Shown piece after piece: positions 44,151 to 54,958 of a DNA stretch of 64,000 nucleotides. Below the pieces are notes generated by a model. It searched no databases. It was given only the letters and a program-made list of their open reading frames with translations, and was not told the origin of the DNA. The stretch comes from Sporosarcina sp. D27. GTDB taxonomy: Bacteria > Bacillota > Bacilli > Bacillales_A > Planococcaceae. The stretch covers positions 16,534-80,533 of the forward strand of contig NZ_AZUC01000018.1 of NCBI RefSeq assembly GCF_000586555.1, given 5' to 3'. The translations under genes were made by a program, and so were the position numbers. The first letter of the stretch is position 1. The number at the start of each line of letters is the position of its first letter.

Positions 44151-44543
44151 TTAACGCTTCGAGAACTGTGGTGCACGACGAGCGCCGCGAAGACCTGGCT
44201 TCTTACGTTCTTTCATACGTGGGTCACGTGTAAGTAGACCTGCAGCCTTTAGAGCTGGACGGAAATCAGGATCTACAGTTAACAATGCACGAGCTACTCC
44301 GTGACGGATTGCTCCTGCTTGTCCTGTGTATCCTCCACCGTTCACGTTTACGTGAATATCGTAGCTTCCAAGTGTACCCGTAGTTACAAGTGGTTGCTTA
44401 ATGATTTCGCGAAGTGTTTCGAATGGTACGTATTCTTCTGCATCACGTTTGTTGATGACGATTTTACCTTCACCAGGAACTAAACGTACACGAGCTGTTG
44501 AACTTTTACGTCGGCCAGTGCCGATATATTGTACTTGTGCCAA
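44151..44543 (-). CDS. rpsI: 30S ribosomal protein S9
   Basis: 130 residues, the usual length. It begins [19 protein letters not shown] and ends in the conserved basic tail [11 protein letters not shown] whose last residue reaches the ribosomal P site. The middle contains [19 protein letters not shown]. It is the second gene of the rplM-rpsI pair, 19 bp behind rplM, with AAGAGGAGGAAACAC as ribosome-binding site. Confidence 0.98.
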   Translation of the reverse strand: MAQVQYIGTGRRKSSTARVRLVPGEGKIVINKRDAEEYVPFETLREIIKQPLVTTGTLGSYDIHVNVNGGGYTGQAGAIRHGVARALLTVDPDFRPALKAAGLLTRDPRMKERKKPGLRGARRAPQFSKR

Positions 44544-44562
44544 AAGTGTTTCCTCCTCTTAA

Positions 44563-45000
44563 TTACCCGCGAAGCTCAAATGCTTCAGGTTTTTGTGCTG
44601 CATGAGTGTGCTCTGCTCCAGCGAAAACGTGAAGCTTTTTAGCTGTTTGACGACCAAGTGGACCTTTTGGAAGCATTCCCTTGATAGCTAGTTCAAGCAT
44701 TTTCGTTGAATAGTTTGTGCGCATTTCAAGCGCTGTACGAGACTTAAGGCTACCAGTGTAACCTGAGTGACGGTAATATTTCTTGTCTTTCAATTTGTTA
44801 CCTGTAAGTTGAATCTTTTCAGCATTGATGATGATCACGTGGTCACCTGTATCAACGTTTGGTGTGAATGTCGGTTTATGTTTACCGCGAAGCAATGTAG
44901 CGACTTCTGAAGCAAGACGTCCAAGCGTTTGGCCTTCAGCGTCTACTAGGAGCCATTTTCGCTCTACTTCGTGGCCTTTAGCCATGAATGTTGTACGCAT
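44563..45000 (-). CDS. rplM: 50S ribosomal protein L13
   Basis: 145 residues starting [18 protein letters not shown] at ATG 45000 behind TTAGGAGGATATGAAACT. Core motifs are [38 protein letters not shown] and [17 protein letters not shown]. An early-assembly 23S rRNA binding protein. The open frame extends 20 codons into the leader but has no support there. It is preceded by a strong promoter and a leader of about 100 nt, in the position where Firmicute L13 leaders control the operon. Confidence 0.98.
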   Translation of the reverse strand: MRTTFMAKGHEVERKWLLVDAEGQTLGRLASEVATLLRGKHKPTFTPNVDTGDHVIIINAEKIQLTGNKLKDKKYYRHSGYTGSLKSRTALEMRTNYSTKMLELAIKGMLPKGPLGRQTAKKLHVFAGAEHTHAAQKPEAFELRG

Positions 45001-45100
45001 AGTTTCATATCCTCCTAAATGAATATCAGTCTGTTCCGTTTTCTCTATCCCTAAACACAAATAAACTTTCGGGGCTTTTTGTGGGGTTATTGAAATACCA
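45001..45100 (-). ncRNA. rplM 5' leader, candidate L13 autoregulatory leader
   Basis: About 100 nt of untranslated sequence between the promoter and rplM. L13 leaders in Bacilli fold into a small stem-loop near the start codon and allow feedback by the ribosomal protein. I cannot confirm the consensus fold by eye, so the identity rests on position. Confidence 0.4.
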
Positions 45101-45106
45101 AATATT

Positions 45107-45135
45107 ATCTTACCGGTTATCGTCTAGAAAGTCAA
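45107..45135 (-). promoter_or_regulatory. rplM-rpsI promoter
   Basis: Minus strand: TTGACT (45135-45130), 17-bp spacer, TAAGAT (45112-45107). Near-consensus SigA promoter in the truA-rplM gap. Confidence 0.88.
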
Positions 45136-45168
45136 GCAGTTTTCATATAAACACCTGGAAAAGTTGCT

Positions 45169-45915
45169 TTACTCTCCATACGTAACACTCATCAAATACA
45201 AACCGTGTGCTGGTGCAGTTTTACCGGCACGTTTGCGGTCGCGGGCTTCTAAGATTTCAGCCACTTCTTGTGGCTCGTCCCACCCGATTCCAACCGCATA
45301 AAGGACACCTGCAATTGTGCGCACCATGTTATACAAAAAGCCGTCTCCTTCAATGGTTAAAATGAGATCATCGCCTTTTTCTTCGATTTCAAGCATACGA
45401 ATTGTCCGAACCTTGTTTGACGTTGCTGTTTGGGATGAACAAAAGCTCGTGAAGTCATGTTTGCCAAGTAAATGTACCGCACCTTCTTGCATCCGTTTAA
45501 GTTCTGGATTCCATTTACCTAAGTGAACGGAATAATTGCGGTCAAATGGGCTTTGGATAGGTTTCCTCGTCCAGCGATATTGATACGTTTTCCCTTTTGC
45601 TGAATAACGCGCATGAAAATCCTCACTTACAGGTTGGGCAGAAAGGATACGGATATCTTTAGGCAACAAGACATTCAATGCCATTAGCCAACTATCTTCA
45701 GTCAGATTGAGAGGCGTGTCAAAATGGATTACTTGTCCCCATGCATGCACCCCAGCATCTGTTCTCCCACTTGCCACGCTATGGATCGAATCATCTTTAT
45801 GCATCTTACGAAGGGCTTTGTCAATATCCGACTGCACCGTTCTCATTTTAGGTTGAGATTGGTAGCCAGAAAATTGAGTACCGTCATATGCAACCGTCGC
45901 TTTTATACGCATCAT
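45169..45915 (-). CDS. truA: tRNA pseudouridine(38-40) synthase TruA
   Basis: 248-residue enzyme modifying the anticodon arm. The catalytic Asp lies in ASGRTDAGVHAWGQ (about residue 53). YSAKGKTYQYRW and DGFLYNMVRTIAGVL are family motifs. The start has AAGGAGGACACGC; a second ATG follows immediately. It is the last gene of the ecfA1-ecfA2-ecfT-truA run, 12 bp after ecfT, which matches Bacillus. Confidence 0.96.
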   Translation of the reverse strand: MMRIKATVAYDGTQFSGYQSQPKMRTVQSDIDKALRKMHKDDSIHSVASGRTDAGVHAWGQVIHFDTPLNLTEDSWLMALNVLLPKDIRILSAQPVSEDFHARYSAKGKTYQYRWTRKPIQSPFDRNYSVHLGKWNPELKRMQEGAVHLLGKHDFTSFCSSQTATSNKVRTIRMLEIEEKGDDLILTIEGDGFLYNMVRTIAGVLYAVGIGWDEPQEVAEILEARDRKRAGKTAPAHGLYLMSVTYGE

Positions 45916-45927
45916 GCGTGTCCTCCT

Positions 45928-46725
45928 TTACCCTCTGAAATACAGCATGATGGCTGAGAGTACACCTAACAAAACAAGGATCATTGTGTCGCTCGTTTGC
46001 CACTGCAACTTCCGAAACCGTGTCCGACCTTCTCCTCCACGGTAACCGCGAACTTCCATCGCAACTGCTAGATCTTCAGCACGCTTGAACGCACTTACAA
46101 ACAATGGAACGAGTAATGGAATCACAGCTTTCACACGTTGTTGAACACTTCCTGAACTGATATCCGACCCTCGCGCAAGTTGAGCTTTCAAGATTTTGTC
46201 GGTTTCATCCATTAAGGTAGGGATGAATCTCAAAGCAATCGACATCATCATAGCGAGCTCATGCACTGGGAGTTTAAATCGTTTCAACGGATTCAGCAAA
46301 GTCTCCACACCATCAGTAATTGATATTGGCGAAGTCGTCAGTGTGAGTACAGTTGTCATCAATACTAAAATTAAAAATCGTAACGAAATGTAAATACCTT
46401 GGCGCAATCCTTCTTCATAAATCGTGATGAACCTCCATTGGAAGAGGACGTCACCTTCACGCGTGAGAAACAAATGCATAAGAAGTGTAAATACCACGAG
46501 AAACAGAATCGGTTTAAGTCCACCTAACAAAAATGGAATTCGTATTTTTGAGAGCAGAATAACGAACACCGTAAACGCAAGTAAAATTGCATAGGTCACT
46601 GTATTATTCGCCAAAAAAACTGCGAAGATGAACAAAAATATGAAAATCAGCTTAGATCTAGGATCCAGGCGATGCGTAATCGAATCTCCTGGTAGATAAC
46701 GTCCGAATATCATCTTCTCCATCAT
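45928..46725 (-). CDS. ecfT: ECF transporter transmembrane protein EcfT
   Basis: 265-residue membrane subunit of the group II energy-coupling-factor module shared by several vitamin S-components. About five helices lie in the first 180 residues. The two ATPase-coupling Ala-Arg-Gly-type motifs are visible as AQLARGSDIS and AMEVRGYRGG. Start 46725 overlaps ecfA2 by 4 bp. It works with EcfA1 and EcfA2 to energise uptake of substrates such as riboflavin, biotin or cobalt. No S-component is encoded here. Confidence 0.95.
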   Translation of the reverse strand: MMEKMIFGRYLPGDSITHRLDPRSKLIFIFLFIFAVFLANNTVTYAILLAFTVFVILLSKIRIPFLLGGLKPILFLVVFTLLMHLFLTREGDVLFQWRFITIYEEGLRQGIYISLRFLILVLMTTVLTLTTSPISITDGVETLLNPLKRFKLPVHELAMMMSIALRFIPTLMDETDKILKAQLARGSDISSGSVQQRVKAVIPLLVPLFVSAFKRAEDLAVAMEVRGYRGGEGRTRFRKLQWQTSDTMILVLLGVLSAIMLYFRG

Positions 46726-47594
46726 GTGCGCTCACCCATTTCTTTAGCAAGCGCTGCAATCATTACGGCCAGATGCTCTTCTGTGAGCGCAGGTGTCGGC
46801 AAGTTATGATGAACTAATCGCTCGAAGTCTCTCTGAAACCGCACTGAACGCGGCAATTCCAAGCGATACATTGCAAGTTGCTCTGCATCTGTCAATACCT
46901 CTTCAGGGGGCCCATCGAGCACAGCACGACCTTCATGCATCACGATGACATGCTCTGCATAACGGGCAGCGTCTTCCATGCTGTGGGTCACTAAAATCGT
47001 AGTCAAACCCTCTTCTTTATGAAACCTTTCAAACAGCTCCATAATTTCACGACGCCCTTGGGGATCGAGTCCTGCTGTCGGTTCATCTAAAATTAATACG
47101 GATGGTTTAAACGCAAGCACTCCTGCAATCGCAACCCGCCTCATCTGACCACCTGAAAGTTCAAACGGTGACTTATTCGCAACTTCTGGAGGCAAGCCCA
47201 GCATCTCGATTAGTTCGTGTGCCCGCTTTCTAGCTTCCTCTTCAGGGATACCGAAGTTCAACGGGCCGAACATAATATCTTTTTCCACAGTCTCTTCGAA
47301 TAACTGATGCTCAGGAAATTGGAAGACGATTCCGACATCCCGTCGAACATTGCGTAGCGCTTTCCCTTTTGTTTCCGAAGTAATAAGCGTGTCCCCAACC
47401 TGTACGGTGCCTTCCGTTGGCTTCAGTAAACCATTTAAATGCAGTAGCAATGTAGACTTCCCAGAGCCAGTATGGCCAATCACTGCTGTAAACGAGCCTG
47501 TTTTAATCGTAGCATTGATGTCATGTAGCGCTTTCTTCTCAAAAGGAGTATTCGGTGCATATGCAAAATTCACTTGTTGAAATGAGATGTCCAT
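46722..47594 (-). CDS. ecfA2: ECF transporter ATPase EcfA2
   Basis: 290-residue ATPase. Walker A GHTGSGKSTLLLHLN, Q-loop GIVFQFPEHQLFEETVEKD (typical of EcfA2), signature LSGGQMRR, Walker B SVLILDEPTAGLDP, switch VTHSMEDA. Its start lies 25 bp inside the end of ecfA1 and its end overlaps ecfT, so the three are translationally coupled. Confidence 0.95.
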   Translation of the reverse strand: MDISFQQVNFAYAPNTPFEKKALHDINATIKTGSFTAVIGHTGSGKSTLLLHLNGLLKPTEGTVQVGDTLITSETKGKALRNVRRDVGIVFQFPEHQLFEETVEKDIMFGPLNFGIPEEEARKRAHELIEMLGLPPEVANKSPFELSGGQMRRVAIAGVLAFKPSVLILDEPTAGLDPQGRREIMELFERFHKEEGLTTILVTHSMEDAARYAEHVIVMHEGRAVLDGPPEEVLTDAEQLAMYRLELPRSVRFQRDFERLVHHNLPTPALTEEHLAVMIAALAKEMGERT

Positions 47595-48415
47595 AACTCG
47601 TTCACCAACTCTTTTTCTGACATATGATCGCCTACTAGCGGCATTCCTGCGTCCCTCAATAACTGTGAGAGACGAAGAGCAAATGGCAAATCGAGTCCAT
47701 GCTCTTGAAGTTTAGTTCCTTGTTCAAAGATAGAGGTTGGTGTCCCGGAAGCTGCAAGTTTTCCCTGGTTCATGACGAAAACACGATCCGCTAAAAGGAC
47801 CTCTTCCAAATCGTGCGTGATAGAAATGACAGTAAGTCCGGTAGTACTTCGTAACGAAGTGATCAATTCAATAACTTCACTTCGGCCTTGAGGGTCCAAC
47901 ATTGATGTTGCTTCGTCCAAAATTAAAATTTTCGGATTCATCGCAAGGGCCCCAGCAATCGCCACGCGCTGCTTTTGTCCTCCCGATAAATGATGAGGTT
48001 CGTGGTTATGATACGCCGACATCCCGACATCAGAGAGCGCTTCTTTCACACGAATTTGCATGTCCGCGTAAGAAACACCATTATTCTCTAAGGCAAATGC
48101 AACATCATCTTGCACAGTAGCACCGACAAACTGATTATCTGGGTTTTGAAACACAACGCCAAGTTGCGAACGAACGTCCCATAGATTATCCTCTGTCAAC
48201 GGATCCAAAAAGACATTGACCGTACCGGTAGCTGGAAACAGTAAGCCAATCATCAATTTGGCTAGCGTCGATTTACCCGAACCATTATGCCCGACAATCG
48301 ACACCCATTCCCCGTCACGAACCGTAAAGGAGACGTCTTGGACAGCTTGTACGAAAACGTCTTCTTCTGTTTCATATGCAAAAGATACACCGTCCAACGA
48401 CAAAACTTCCCTCAT
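47570..48415 (-). CDS. ecfA1: ECF transporter ATPase EcfA1
   Basis: 281-residue ATPase. Walker A GHNGSGKSTLAKLMIG, Q-loop GVVFQNPDNQFVGATVQDD (diagnostic of EcfA1), signature LSGGQKQR, Walker B ILILDEATSMLDP, switch ITHDLEEV. ATG 48415 has AAGAGGCGGTAGTGG upstream. It forms the asymmetric ATPase pair with EcfA2. It is downstream of rplQ, from which it is separated by about 270 bp with two large hairpins. Confidence 0.95.
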   Translation of the reverse strand: MREVLSLDGVSFAYETEEDVFVQAVQDVSFTVRDGEWVSIVGHNGSGKSTLAKLMIGLLFPATGTVNVFLDPLTEDNLWDVRSQLGVVFQNPDNQFVGATVQDDVAFALENNGVSYADMQIRVKEALSDVGMSAYHNHEPHHLSGGQKQRVAIAGALAMNPKILILDEATSMLDPQGRSEVIELITSLRSTTGLTVISITHDLEEVLLADRVFVMNQGKLAASGTPTSIFEQGTKLQEHGLDLPFALRLSQLLRDAGMPLVGDHMSEKELVNELWTSHFNK

Positions 48416-48484
48416 CCACTACCGCCTCTTTTCTTTTGAACTTATGTATGTATAGCTAGAAATCCCATCAAAGATTTCTATAAA

Positions 48485-48570
48485 TAAAAAAAGCGCGCAT
48501 CTCATCCGAAGAATGCGCAGCAAAATGTTTCGATGCCGGGTGCTCAAGCCGTCATCGCGGATGAGATGCG
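48485..48570 (-). terminator. long-armed hairpin with T-run between rplQ and ecfA1
   Basis: A perfect 13-bp inverted repeat, CGCATCTCATCCG (48496-48508) and CGGATGAGATGCG (48558-48570), encloses 49 nt that themselves pair (GATG/CATC and CGG/CCG). On the minus strand the right arm is followed by GCGC and TTTTTTT. It could be the terminator of the alpha operon or an attenuator in front of ecfA1. Confidence 0.65.
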
Positions 48571-48650
48571 TAGAGCTAGACCGAGCAAAAAATCTGTCGA
48601 TCGTAACACTCAGCTTTTCATATTGTCGTATAAATCATTATGTGGAAAGA

Positions 48651-48676
48651 GGGTGTGGCTGTCGCCAGTCACACCC
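48651..48676 (-). terminator. hairpin directly after rplQ
   Basis: GGGTGTGGCTG and CAGTCACACCC form an 11-bp stem with a TCGC loop (one G-U pair in RNA), 9 bp past the rplQ stop codon. The following CTCTTTCC is only weakly U-rich, so it may stabilise the mRNA 3' end instead of terminating. Confidence 0.6.
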
Positions 48677-48685
48677 CCAAGTTCC

Positions 48686-49066
48686 TTACACGAGTTCGAT
48701 GACTACAACAGGTGCTCCGTCTCCACGGCGCGGTCCCATCTTCATGATTCGTGTGTATCCGCCCTGGCGTTCTGCATAGCGCGGTGCAACATCGTCAAAC
48801 AATTTTTGAATGGCAAATGTCTTAGTTTCTTTACCTTCATCATCAGTACCAAGAATTACTTCACGGCGGATGAATTCAGCTACCTGACGGCGTGCATGCA
48901 AGTCCCCACGCTTACCAAGTGTGATCATTTTTTCAACAACTGAACGAAGCTCTTTCGCACGTGCTTCCGTTGTTTGGATGCGTTCGTGGATGATTAGGTC
49001 TGTTGCCAGGTCCCGTAGCATCGCTTTACGCTGTGAACTTGTGCGTCCAAGTTTTCTGTAACCCAT
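48686..49066 (-). CDS. rplQ: 50S ribosomal protein L17
   Basis: 126 residues, a few more than in B. subtilis. It begins [20 protein letters not shown] and ends APVVVIELV. The N-terminal RNA-binding helix and [17 protein letters not shown] are conserved. The extra length lies in the variable [10 protein letters not shown] segment (about 73-82). Last gene of the alpha operon, 32 bp after rpoA. It lines the peptide exit tunnel region of the 50S subunit. Confidence 0.98.
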   Translation of the reverse strand: MGYRKLGRTSSQRKAMLRDLATDLIIHERIQTTEARAKELRSVVEKMITLGKRGDLHARRQVAEFIRREVILGTDDEGKETKTFAIQKLFDDVAPRYAERQGGYTRIMKMGPRRGDGAPVVVIELV

Positions 49067-49098
49067 AGAAGATTCCCTCCTTCAATCTAATTCTGCCA

Positions 49099-50043
49099 TC
49101 AATCTTCAGAGCGTAATCCTAGATTCAACTCTTCCAATTTCAGCTTTACTTCTTCAAGTGATTTTCGGCCAAGATTTCGCACTTTCATCATTTCGTCCTC
49201 GGACTTGTTAGCAAGTTCCATAACGGTATTGATGCCTGCACGTTTTAGGCAGTTGTAAGAACGAACAGAAAGATCTAATTCTTCGATAGTCATCTCAAGA
49301 ACTTTTTCTTTTTGGTCTTCTTCTTTTTCTACCATGATCTCTGCAGTTTGTGCTTCGTCTGTCATACCGACAAAAATATTTAAATGTTCCGTAAGGATTT
49401 TAGCACCCAGCGAAACAGATTCTTTAGGACCAATACTACCATCTGTCCAAACATCTAGTGTTAACTTATCAAAGTTTGTACTTTGACCAACCCGAGTATT
49501 TTCAACCTGGAAGTTTACACGAGATACCGGTGTGTAGATAGAATCGATTGGAATAACACCAATCGCAAGGTCATCACGTTTGTTTTGCACTGAAGGAGCA
49601 TAGCCTCGTCCTCGTACTGCATACATGCGCATACGAAGGTGACCATTTTTCCCAAGTGTCGCAATGTGAAGATTTGGATTCAATACTTCTACATCACTAT
49701 CATGAGTAATGTCAGCAGCAGTTACCACACCTTCGCCTTTGACATCTATCTCGATCACTTTTTCGTCATCAGAATAGATTTTAAGGGCTAATTGCTTCAC
49801 ATTTAGAATAATAGTAGCTACATCTTCAACAATGCCTTCAACTGTTGAGAACTCGTGAAGAACGCCATCGATTTGAATCGATGTTACGGCAGCTCCAGGC
49901 AGAGAAGACAACAGGACGCGGCGTAATGAATTCCCTAAAGTGTTTCCATAGCCTCGTTCCAATGGTTCGATAACAAACTTACCAAACATGGAATCTTCAG
50001 CAACCATAACGGTTTCAATCTTCGGTTTCTCAATCTCGATCAT
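49099..50043 (-). CDS. rpoA: RNA polymerase alpha subunit
   Basis: 314 residues. The N-terminal dimerisation domain (about 1-228) has [20 protein letters not shown] and [23 protein letters not shown] charged linker ([10 protein letters not shown]) leads to the C-terminal DNA- and activator-binding domain with [16 protein letters not shown] and [13 protein letters not shown]. Ends LNLGLRSED. It assembles the polymerase core. The gene follows rpsK by about 130 bp in the alpha operon. Confidence 0.99.
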   Translation of the reverse strand: MIEIEKPKIETVMVAEDSMFGKFVIEPLERGYGNTLGNSLRRVLLSSLPGAAVTSIQIDGVLHEFSTVEGIVEDVATIILNVKQLALKIYSDDEKVIEIDVKGEGVVTAADITHDSDVEVLNPNLHIATLGKNGHLRMRMYAVRGRGYAPSVQNKRDDLAIGVIPIDSIYTPVSRVNFQVENTRVGQSTNFDKLTLDVWTDGSIGPKESVSLGAKILTEHLNIFVGMTDEAQTAEIMVEKEEDQKEKVLEMTIEELDLSVRSYNCLKRAGINTVMELANKSEDEMMKVRNLGRKSLEEVKLKLEELNLGLRSED

Positions 50044-50175
50044 TCATTTACCCTCCTTCAAAACGTCTGTGTGGGTCGTTCCTTATTGAAATCGATTTTT
50101 ATAGACAGCAAAATGCAATCGCACAATTCATTCTTACCAAAAATTGTGTTTCTCAATCAATTGGAATAGAAACCG

Positions 50176-50586
<411 letters not shown>

Positions 50587-50589
50587 CTA

Positions 50590-50955
50590 TTATTTCTTTT
50601 TGTTTGCTACAGTCCGCTTAGGACCTTTACGAGTACGTGCATTGTTTTTTGTGTTTTGTCCGCGTACAGGCAATCCACGACGGTGACGGATTCCACGGAA
50701 GCTTCCGATTTCCATCAAACGTTTGATGTTAAGTGAAGTTTCACGGCGAAGATCCCCTTCAACTTTCAATGCATCTAATTGTTCACGGATTTTGTCGAGT
50801 TCCACGTCAGTTAAATCACGAACGCGTGTCTCTTCTGAAACGTCAGCTGCAGCAAGAACTTTCTGTGCTGTCGTTTTCCCAATTCCGTAGATGTAAGTCA
50901 ATGAAATTACAACGCGCTTATCGCGCGGTACGTCTACACCAGCAATACGTGCCAT
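50590..50955 (-). CDS. rpsM: 30S ribosomal protein S13
   Basis: 121 residues. [19 protein letters not shown] start with the helix-two-turn-helix [17 protein letters not shown] region ([14 protein letters not shown]), and the basic tail [19 protein letters not shown] that reaches the subunit interface (bridge B1). Start has AAAGGAGGTGCGCAACCTAT upstream. Follows rpmJ by 23 bp. Confidence 0.98.
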   Translation of the reverse strand: MARIAGVDVPRDKRVVISLTYIYGIGKTTAQKVLAAADVSEETRVRDLTDVELDKIREQLDALKVEGDLRRETSLNIKRLMEIGSFRGIRHRRGLPVRGQNTKNNARTRKGPKRTVANKKK

Positions 50956-50978
50956 ATAGGTTGCGCACCTCCTTTATA

Positions 50979-51107
<129 letters not shown>

Positions 51108-51130
51108 TCATTAGTCCGGAGTGCAAAAGT

Positions 51131-51349
51131 TTATTTGAAACGGTATGTGATGCGACCACGTGTTAAGTCATAAGGCGACAATTCAATTGTCACTTTATCA
51201 CCGGGCAAAATGCGGATGAAGTGCATACGGATTTTACCGGATACATGTGCAAGCACAGTATGTCCGTTTTCCAGTTCCACTTTGAACATCGCATTCGGCA
51301 ACGTATCTATTACAGTACCTTCAATTTCGATTACGTCATCTTTCGCCAT
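51131..51349 (-). CDS. infA: translation initiation factor IF-1
   Basis: 72 residues, exactly the family length: [19 protein letters not shown] at the start and [12 protein letters not shown] at the end, an OB-fold binding the 30S A site. ATG 51349 has GGGAGACTGAGCTG upstream; longer frames extend into the leader without support. It is preceded by a long gap in which map and the KOW-protein gene of Bacillus are missing. Confidence 0.97.
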   Translation of the reverse strand: MAKDDVIEIEGTVIDTLPNAMFKVELENGHTVLAHVSGKIRMHFIRILPGDKVTIELSPYDLTRGRITYRFK

Positions 51350-51771
51350 CAGCTCAGTCTCCCTTCTATATCCTATAAAGGCCCTCACCTTCCGAGCGGC
51401 ATCAGTCGCTTTACAAGCTCCTTCAACATATGTCCGGTATGCGCGAGTGATGTTCGAAAAGACGCAAATCACATTTCATACTAGTTTGCCGGTCCCGACA
51501 TGTTGTGTGGAACTTCAAATCGGTTCAAACATGACCGACAGTTTGCTGCTGATCTGTTCGTCCTAAGACAACAAACCCACTCACACCAACAAATTATACT
51601 CCGAAGAGCAAGAAAATGCATGTGTGAAGTACTGAGCGTTTAACTGCCGAATGTTTTCGATTTTCAGCCTAGCATCAAGTGCTTTTGCAGCTCAATCTAA
51701 TCAAATGCTCCTTCCGTACAGCAGAACGCTGCCGGACGTGATGCCCTGACGTCTGCATGCTTCGGAAAGGC
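51350..51771. other. 422-bp gap between adk and infA without the expected map gene
   Basis: In B. subtilis and many relatives this position holds map (methionine aminopeptidase) and a KOW-domain gene. I find neither intact nor recognisably decayed. The segment holds a TATAAT-like -10 (51593-51598 on the minus strand), probably for infA-rpmJ-rpsM-rpsK-rpoA-rplQ, and an imperfect inverted repeat CCTTTCCG/CGGAAGG near 51710-51770 with no T-run. Confidence 0.65.
51593..51598 (-). promoter_or_regulatory. candidate promoter (-10) of the infA-alpha operon
   Basis: TATAAT on the minus strand, about 244 bp upstream of infA. The 17-bp-distant -35 position reads TGCATT, a poor match, so only the -10 element is convincing. 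Confidence 0.4.
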
Positions 51772-52464
<693 letters not shown>

Positions 52465-52474
52465 TCACTTAAAT

Positions 52475-53767
52475 TTATTTCATAAATCCTCTGTAGTGAC
52501 GCTTAACCAATTGTGATTCAAGCTGCTTCATTGTTTCGAGGGCAACCCCGACAACAATCAGCAAGCTGGTACCACCGATTTGAGCGGACTGTGGAAGATT
52601 TGCAATTTCAATAATAATAATCGGAAGAACTGCGACAGTAGCAAGGAAAATCGAACCAACAAAAGTCAGTCGATAAAGCGTGCTTGTCAAATAGTCCTGT
52701 GTATTCTGACCAGGACGGATCCCAGGGATATAAGCTCCTTGTTTCTTCAAGTTGTCTGCGACATTCTCAGGATTAACCTGAACAAATGCGTAGAAATACG
52801 TGAAGGCAACGATCAGACCGATATACAGTGCCATGCCGGCTGGATGCGAGTAGTTGAGCACTCGCGTAATAGCAGCAACAGTACTGTTGTCACTGAAGAA
52901 CGTGCCAAGTAATTGCGGCGTTGTAAAGAACGCAACCGCAAAGATGACTGGGATAACCCCTGCAGCGTTCAGTTTCAGTGGTAGGTGCGTTTGTTGTCCA
53001 GCAGAAGTCTGCCCACGACCCGTCACCCGTTTTGCATATTGAATTGGAATTTTACGCAATGCTTCTTGGAAGTAGATCACGCCAACTGTAATTGCAATAA
53101 CTGCAACAAGTAACAGAACCATCATCGCAATGCGGATGAACAAAGCATCCCCAGCATCTTGGATCTGTGACACATACAATTGGTTGACTGCATTCGGAAT
53201 GGCAGCAACGATTCCGGCGAAGATAATGATTGAAATACCATTACCGACACCTTTCGCTGTAATCTGCTCGCCGAGCCAGAGAAGAAAAGCGGTACCTGCT
53301 GTTAACACTAGAGCGATGACAATATATGTCGAAACTCCGTTGTCTTCAACAAGTCTTCCTTGGAACATTTGGTTAAATCCAAATGACATTGCAATCGCTT
53401 GGATGAACGCAAGAATCATGGTGAAATAACGAGTGAATTGTGCAAGCTTACGTCTTCCGACATCCCCTTGTTTTGCCCACTCAGAAAACTTCGGTACAAC
53501 GTCCATCTGCAATAGTTGCACGATGATTGACGCAGTGATGTACGGCATGATTCCCATGGCGAAGATTGAGAACTTAGAAAGTGCTCCTCCACCAAAAATG
53601 TTCAAAAATCCAATGAATTGATTGTCCGATTGCTGGAGCGCAGTCGCATCCACGTTCGGTACCGTTATAAACGTACCGAGACGGAATACGATGAGCATTA
53701 GCAGTGTGAAAATTATTTTAGACCGTATCTCTTTTACTCGCATGAAGTTTGAGATTGTCTGAAACAT
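52475..53767 (-). CDS. secY: preprotein translocase subunit SecY
   Basis: 430 residues with ten membrane helices. The N-terminal FRVKEIRSKI-like lead (FMRVKEIRSKIIFTLLMLIV) and the plug region FLNIFGGGALSKFSIFAMG are present. Cytoplasmic loops contain KRVTGRGQTSAGQQTHLPL and QGAYIPGIRPGQNT for ribosome and SecA contact. It ends LVKRHYRGFMK. Start overlaps the rplO stop by one base, ensuring coupling. Confidence 0.98.
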   Translation of the reverse strand: MFQTISNFMRVKEIRSKIIFTLLMLIVFRLGTFITVPNVDATALQQSDNQFIGFLNIFGGGALSKFSIFAMGIMPYITASIIVQLLQMDVVPKFSEWAKQGDVGRRKLAQFTRYFTMILAFIQAIAMSFGFNQMFQGRLVEDNGVSTYIVIALVLTAGTAFLLWLGEQITAKGVGNGISIIIFAGIVAAIPNAVNQLYVSQIQDAGDALFIRIAMMVLLLVAVIAITVGVIYFQEALRKIPIQYAKRVTGRGQTSAGQQTHLPLKLNAAGVIPVIFAVAFFTTPQLLGTFFSDNSTVAAITRVLNYSHPAGMALYIGLIVAFTYFYAFVQVNPENVADNLKKQGAYIPGIRPGQNTQDYLTSTLYRLTFVGSIFLATVAVLPIIIIEIANLPQSAQIGGTSLLIVVGVALETMKQLESQLVKRHYRGFMK

Positions 53768-54207
53768 TATACCACCTCGACTTGCCCGCCCGCTTTCTCG
53801 ATCGCTTCTTTAGCAGAAGCAGAGAATTTATGAGCTCTGACAGTAATCTTCTTCTCAAGAGTCCCATTACCAAGAATCTTAATACCGGATTTTTCATTGC
53901 TCACGATTCCTGTTTCAATCAACAATTCTGGTGTTACTTCTGTGCCTTCATCAAAACGATTTAACGTTTCAAGATTTACGATGGCATATTCTTTACGATT
54001 AATGTTCGTAAATCCGCGCTTAGGTAGACGTTGGAATAGTGGAAGTTGTCCACCTTCAAATCCAAGACGTACACCGCCGCCCGAACGTGAGTTTTGACCA
54101 TTATGACCTCTACCAGATGTTTTACCTGATCCAGATCCCATACCACGACCAACACGCTTACGTTCTTTACGAGCACCTTCTGCAGGTTTCATTTCGTGTA
54201 ATTTCAT
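53767..54207 (-). CDS. rplO: 50S ribosomal protein L15
   Basis: 146 residues. [20 protein letters not shown] opens the glycine- and arginine-rich N-terminal tail ([19 protein letters not shown]) that threads into 23S rRNA; the C-terminal globular part ends KAGGQVEVV. Start has AAGGAGGTGCCGAAAG upstream. It follows rpmD by 32 bp. Confidence 0.98.
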   Translation of the reverse strand: MKLHEMKPAEGARKERKRVGRGMGSGSGKTSGRGHNGQNSRSGGGVRLGFEGGQLPLFQRLPKRGFTNINRKEYAIVNLETLNRFDEGTEVTPELLIETGIVSNEKSGIKILGNGTLEKKITVRAHKFSASAKEAIEKAGGQVEVV

Positions 54208-54239
54208 CTTTCGGCACCTCCTTATTCAAGAATAACTGA

Positions 54240-54422
54240 TTATTGTTCGCTGACAGTTACCAAATGGCTGACCTTGTTGACCATGCCGCGGATTGCGACA
54301 TTATCCTGGTGCTCAACCGTTTGGTTCATTTTGCGAAGTCCAAGAGCTTCAACTGTTTTACGTTGTGCTGGCTTAGCGCCAATCACGCTTTTAGTAAGGG
54401 TGATTTCAAGTTTATTTGCCAT
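54240..54422 (-). CDS. rpmD: 50S ribosomal protein L30
   Basis: 60 residues, normal for bacterial L30. Conserved [20 protein letters not shown] and [20 protein letters not shown]. Small, binds the 23S rRNA domain II/V region. Start with AAGGGGGGAAACACA upstream, 13 bp after rpsE. Confidence 0.97.
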   Translation of the reverse strand: MANKLEITLTKSVIGAKPAQRKTVEALGLRKMNQTVEHQDNVAIRGMVNKVSHLVTVSEQ

Positions 54423-54435
54423 TGTGTTTCCCCCC

Positions 54436-54936
54436 TTAACCTAACAGTTCTTCTACGGATTTACCACGTAGCTGCGCTACATCTTCAGCACGCTTCAAAT
54501 TCGTCAATCCCTGGATTGTAGCACGTACCATGTTGATTGGTGTGTTAGAACCAAGTGATTTAGAAAGGATATCCGTGATTCCTGCAAGTTCAAGTACCGC
54601 ACGGACTGGTCCGCCGGCGATAACTCCTGTACCTGGTGCAGCCGGTTTGATAAGAATCTGACCTGCTCCGAAGCGTCCGATGATCTGATGTGGCGTTGTG
54701 CCTTTGACCATTGGTACTTCGATTAGGTTTTTCTTCGCATCTTCGATTGCTTTACGGATTGCATCTGGAACTTCTTGTGCTTTCCCAGTACCGAAACCAA
54801 CGCGGCCGTTTTTATCACCAACAACGACTAGAGCAGTAAAACGGAAACGACGTCCGCCTTTTACAACTTTAGCTACGCGGTTGATGGTAACTACGCGCTC
54901 TTCGAATTCACTTTTGTTTTGTTCATTACGACGCAT
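54436..54936 (-). CDS. rpsE: 30S ribosomal protein S5
   Basis: 166 residues. The N-terminal dsRNA-binding part has [20 protein letters not shown] and the accuracy-related loop [19 protein letters not shown]; the C-terminal part has [19 protein letters not shown] and [18 protein letters not shown]. Start with AGGAGGGACATATTCC. It shapes the mRNA entry and decoding fidelity. Confidence 0.98.
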   Translation of the reverse strand: MRRNEQNKSEFEERVVTINRVAKVVKGGRRFRFTALVVVGDKNGRVGFGTGKAQEVPDAIRKAIEDAKKNLIEVPMVKGTTPHQIIGRFGAGQILIKPAAPGTGVIAGGPVRAVLELAGITDILSKSLGSNTPINMVRATIQGLTNLKRAEDVAQLRGKSVEELLG

Positions 54937-54958
54937 GGAATATGTCCCTCCTTCTTAA

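Noticed and set aside
48414..48685. Known riboswitch upstream of ecfA1
   Set aside because: No match to the conserved cores I know (FMN, TPP, cobalamin, preQ1). Only hairpins can be supported.
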